Shown: one piece after another, positions 3,874 to 6,658 of the stretch | Numbering within the stretch: the first letter of the stretch is position 1 | How the letters are laid out: each line of letters opens with the position of its first letter | Source: Candidatus Rifleibacteriota bacterium | Lineage (GTDB): Bacteria > Riflebacteria > Ozemobacteria > Ozemobacterales > Ozemobacteraceae | Direction of reading: 5' to 3' | DNA length: 6,658 nt | NCBI GenBank assembly: GCA_017526725.1 | Contig: JAFXRA010000323.1 | Span: 1-6,658 of the forward strand | The notes under the pieces: model-generated | Databases searched by the model: none | The model's input: the letters and a program-made list of their open reading frames with translations, nothing else | What the model was told of the DNA's origin: nothing | Program-made: the position numbers and the translations under genes

Positions 3874-6564
3874 ATGAAACGTTTTGCAATACTATGCACT
3901 AGTTTGGCTATATTGGCTTCTGCTTCTCCAAATGCATTTGCTCAGAGTACATTAGCAAATACCAGCAGAAGTTCTATTGGGTCAATAAATAATTTACCCA
4001 CAAATATTCCATCTTTAAATACTTCTTCTTCACCTGCAATGGATGCTGCCGCAAGAGAAGAAGTTGAAAGACAGCAAAGACAGGCTGAAAAAGAAAGAGC
4101 GGCTTTCTCAAAAGAAGATAAATTACAAGACCCTTCTTATGTAAGAAGACGTATTCAAGAATTAGAACGTGCTTTGTATAATAAAACCAAAAAAGAAGTT
4201 GTAGCTGAATCTGATGCAGAAAATATTCTTCCGCCAAGAATGCAGAAAACAATGGAAGAAGAATATCAGCAACAGTTACAGGAAAAGATTTTAGAACAGG
4301 AAGTAAAAGAAAAAATTGAAAGCGAAATTGCTCTGAAGCAGTTTGGTAAAGATTTCTTTGACCAGGGTACACAGGCTGATACCACCCTTTTTGCTGATTC
4401 TGCACCTTCAAGTTATCAGTTAGGGCCTGGCGACAGTCTTAAGATTATTGTGTGGTCTGAATTAGGCGATGAAACAGTTTATGATGTTCAGGTTAATCCT
4501 GAAGGTCAGGTTTATATTCCTATAATCGGTATTCTTGGCGTATCAGGCAAAACTGTAGGGCAGTTTGAAAGCATTGTATTGGGTAAGCTTTCCGGTAAAT
4601 TTAAGCATTTCAAAGGGCAGGTTACTTTAAGCAAAGTTAGAACTATTATGATTTATGTTGCTGGGGAAGTAGAAAAACCTGGTGCCATGATGGTTTCTGG
4701 TTTAACTACAGCTTTCTCTGCTTTGTATCAGGCTGGTGGCCCTACAGAAAAAGGCTCTATGAGAAATATTCGAGTTATTGCTCCTAACGGTAATACTAAG
4801 AATATAGATTTATACAGATATTTCATGTCTGGTGACAGAAATCAGGATATTCCTGTAAAGAATGGCGATACAATTTTTGTTCCACCAACAGAAAAGAAAA
4901 TTACAGTTGCCGGTATGGTTGCCAGACCTGCAATTTATGAATTAACTGGTGAAACAGGCCTTGTAGATGTAATGAAGATGGCTGGGAATATTCTTCCAGA
5001 AGGTTACTCAGGTAGAATTTCAATTACTAGATGGGTTGGAAGCGAAAGAAGAAAGTCTTTTGATATCAATCCTTCAGATAAAAAGGCAATGGGCTCATTT
5101 AAAGTTCTGCCTGGCGATGAAATCAAAGTTGAACGCTCTAATGGCATTATTGAAAACTCTGTAACTATTTCCGGACCAGTGTACAAACCGGGTAATTATT
5201 CTGCTAATAACGGTTTAACAATCAGTGGTTTAATAAAACTTGCCGGTGGTGTTGTTGCTGAAACAGCTAATTATGACCATGGGCAAATAATCAGAAAAAC
5301 TTCTGGCGGTAAGAATCAGATTCTTTCTTTTGACTTAAGAAAAGCTTTGGAAGGTGATTCTAAGCATGATATCGTTTTAAAATCTTTAGACGAAATCAAG
5401 CTTTTTGAAGAAAAAGATATAACCAATGATATTCGAGAAGTTTACATTGGTGGCGCTGTTAAAAATGGCGGAAAATTTGATTATCACGATGGAATTACAG
5501 TTGCTGATTTAGTCCTTTTGTCCAATGGCTTAAATAATGACGCCTCTGGTGAAGTTGAAATTGCTAGAAAAGGCGAAGGGGAAACAAGTGTAATTTTAAA
5601 GGCAAATATTAATAAAGCTCTGTCTGATAAAAATTCTGCAGATAATATCGTTCTTCAGCCTCTTGATAAAGTTAATGTCATAGCTAACGGCGAAATAATG
5701 CTTGAACCGGAAGTTGTTATTCTTAAAGGTCAGGTTATGAGACCTGGTGCTTACGCTCTTCTTCATAGAGGAGAAAAAATAAGCAGTGTAATTAAGAGAG
5801 CTGGCGGCTTGACTAATCGTGCTTTTCCTGAAGGTACCGTATTTATGAGAAATATCAATAATATTTCTTCCTCTAATCAATTGGAAACAACAGTAGGTGT
5901 ACAAGACGAACTTTTCAGAGAAGCTAATCTTGATTTGAGAGCCGATTTGATTAAAGCAGGTGCAAAAGATGCTGATATCAGTAAAATCACCAGTGATGTT
6001 CGTGGTGATGGTGTTACTAAGCAGATGATGGATAGAGCACAGACTGTTTCAGGAAATGTTAATGATGTAAATACTAATGTTGAAAAGAATGATTTTTCCA
6101 AGGCTCTTGATAATAATAAGACGGATTCGGATAAAATTGTTAAGACTCGTATTGCAATTCCTATGGCAGAAATATTAAGCGGCAATATTTCTCCTGAAGA
6201 TGATATAGAACTTATGGATGGAGATGAAATAACAGTACCTGTTATTCCTCATACCGTTTCGGTTCTTGGTGCTGTAATGAATCCGACAACAATTATGTAT
6301 TCGTCTAAGGGAAATGCTTCTTATTACATTAACAGAGCAGGCGGTTATACTGCTCATTGCGACCATAAAAGAACTGTTGTTGTAAGAGCGAATGGCGAAG
6401 TTATGCGCTTAAGAAATGTTCGCAGGATTGCCAGAGGTGACATTATTCTTGTTCCGCCTAAGGCAAGTATTGTCAGAAAAGATACTCTTAAGGAAGTTTC
6501 AAGCATAGCTCAGATTCTTGGTAATTTGGCTGTAACTTATAAGGTTATCAATGATACCAAGTAA
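3874..6564 (+). CDS. Multi-SLBB polysaccharide export protein (Wza-like, outer membrane/periplasm)
   Basis: An 896-residue exported protein of the PES/SLBB class, which forms channels for capsule or exopolysaccharide. Residues 1-23 are a Sec signal peptide ending AFA before Gln24; no lipobox is present, unlike Wza. Residues about 55-165 are Glu/Lys/Gln-rich and probably coiled coil. The PES domain starts at YQLGPGD (181-187) and runs to about 258. Six SLBB modules begin near 260 (IYVAGEVEKPGA), 343 (ITVAGMVARPA), 430 (VTISGPVYKPGNY), 523 (VYIGGAVKNGGKF), 614 (VVILKGQVMRPGAY) and 794 (TVSVLGAVMNPTT), most with a following AGG motif. Between modules recurs a 'D-I-x-L-x-x-x-D-x-I-x-V' segment. 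Residues about 665-760 form a Asn/Asp-rich insertion. The C-terminus (about 865-896) is an amphipathic helix candidate, the position where Wza spans the outer membrane. It is much longer than Wza (about 380). ATG at 3874 has ribosome site AGGAAGG. Partner kinase or glycosyltransferase genes are expected nearby but not visible. Confidence 0.9.
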   Translation: MKRFAILCTSLAILASASPNAFAQSTLANTSRSSIGSINNLPTNIPSLNTSSSPAMDAAAREEVERQQRQAEKERAAFSKEDKLQDPSYVRRRIQELERALYNKTKKEVVAESDAENILPPRMQKTMEEEYQQQLQEKILEQEVKEKIESEIALKQFGKDFFDQGTQADTTLFADSAPSSYQLGPGDSLKIIVWSELGDETVYDVQVNPEGQVYIPIIGILGVSGKTVGQFESIVLGKLSGKFKHFKGQVTLSKVRTIMIYVAGEVEKPGAMMVSGLTTAFSALYQAGGPTEKGSMRNIRVIAPNGNTKNIDLYRYFMSGDRNQDIPVKNGDTIFVPPTEKKITVAGMVARPAIYELTGETGLVDVMKMAGNILPEGYSGRISITRWVGSERRKSFDINPSDKKAMGSFKVLPGDEIKVERSNGIIENSVTISGPVYKPGNYSANNGLTISGLIKLAGGVVAETANYDHGQIIRKTSGGKNQILSFDLRKALEGDSKHDIVLKSLDEIKLFEEKDITNDIREVYIGGAVKNGGKFDYHDGITVADLVLLSNGLNNDASGEVEIARKGEGETSVILKANINKALSDKNSADNIVLQPLDKVNVIANGEIMLEPEVVILKGQVMRPGAYALLHRGEKISSVIKRAGGLTNRAFPEGTVFMRNINNISSSNQLETTVGVQDELFREANLDLRADLIKAGAKDADISKITSDVRGDGVTKQMMDRAQTVSGNVNDVNTNVEKNDFSKALDNNKTDSDKIVKTRIAIPMAEILSGNISPEDDIELMDGDEITVPVIPHTVSVLGAVMNPTTIMYSSKGNASYYINRAGGYTAHCDHKRTVVVRANGEVMRLRNVRRIARGDIILVPPKASIVRKDTLKEVSSIAQILGNLAVTYKVINDTK

Positions 6565-6626
6565 GATATAAGATATAAGATTTAAGAAATATCTTTAGTC
6601 TTCTATCTTCTATCTTAAATCTTCTC
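6562..6626. repeat. Heptad tandem repeats arranged as an inverted repeat
   Basis: Four 7-bp units start in the stop codon: TAAGATA (6562), TAAGATA (6569), TAAGATT (6576), TAAGAAA (6583). A complementary set follows: TCTTTAG (6592), TCTTCTA (6599), TCTTCTA (6606), TCTTAAA (6613), TCTTCTC (6620). The arms include a perfect 11-bp inverted repeat AAGATTTAAGA (6577-6587) / TCTTAAATCTT (6613-6623) with a 25-nt loop. No T run follows, so a standard terminator is unlikely. Bases 6627-6658 hold nothing I recognise. Confidence 0.8.
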
Positions 6627-6658
6627 CCAAAAAATAAATAGGGTGCGTGTACAAAAGT

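Noticed and set aside
3974..4411. 145-codon open frame on the minus strand
   Set aside because: Antisense to the Glu/Lys/Gln-rich coiled-coil part of the SLBB gene; its Leu/Phe richness is the expected shadow of GAA/AAA codons.
6577..6623. 11-bp inverted repeat as an intrinsic terminator of the SLBB gene
   Set aside because: Stem is AT-rich with a 25-nt loop and is followed by CTCCC, not a T run; the heptad repeat explains the pairing.
1..6658. CRISPR array, tRNA, rRNA, prophage or toxin-antitoxin genes
   Set aside because: No spaced direct repeats, cloverleaf, conserved rRNA segment, or matching proteins were seen.

Overview
The window is an AT-rich, densely coded bacterial segment with every recognised gene on the + strand. 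Two genes have export signals that imply a diderm envelope: a lipoprotein, and a large outer-membrane-type polysaccharide-export protein with SLBB domains. The order rnhB, FliK-like gene, FlhB-C-like gene, yraN is known from several bacterial lineages (the rnhB-ylqG-ylqH stretch of Bacillus is a relative). Together with the diderm signs and low GC it would fit groups such as Negativicutes or Deferribacterota. The sequence alone does not settle the phylum.

Layout. Bases 1-593 hold the 3' part of rnhB (RNase HII), whose start lies before the window. It overlaps by 23 bp a gene (571-1569) for a protein with a Ser/Asn/Thr-rich N-terminus and a FliK/Flg_hook-like C-terminal domain. A 419-bp non-coding stretch (1570-1988) follows, unusually rich in inverted repeats. 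It contains a REP-like hairpin, a near-perfect 16-bp hairpin and a possibly structured leader. Next is a lipoprotein gene (1989-2912) made of two 77%-identical 109-residue domains after a ten-glycine tether, closed by a strong intrinsic terminator (2945-2976). A good sigma70-type promoter (3004-3033) then restarts transcription for two overlapping genes: a 103-residue stand-alone FlhB C-terminal-like protein (3067-3378) and YraN (3362-3748). Another promoter (3771-3799) precedes a 896-residue SLBB protein (3874-6564). The window ends in an array of 7-bp repeats arranged as an inverted repeat (6562-6626).

How the parts relate. The rnhB to yraN block mixes housekeeping nucleic-acid genes with two relatives of flagellar hook-length and export-switch proteins (FliK-like, FlhB-C-like). 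Such a pair could act together on a type III export apparatus. The lipoprotein unit sits between these two partners with its own leader and terminator, so it looks like an insertion that split an older operon. The SLBB gene has its own promoter and probably begins an envelope polysaccharide export locus continuing beyond the window. I see no CRISPR array, tRNA, rRNA or intact transposase. The least explained items are the insertion-like lipoprotein module with its hairpin-rich upstream region, and the heptad repeat array.
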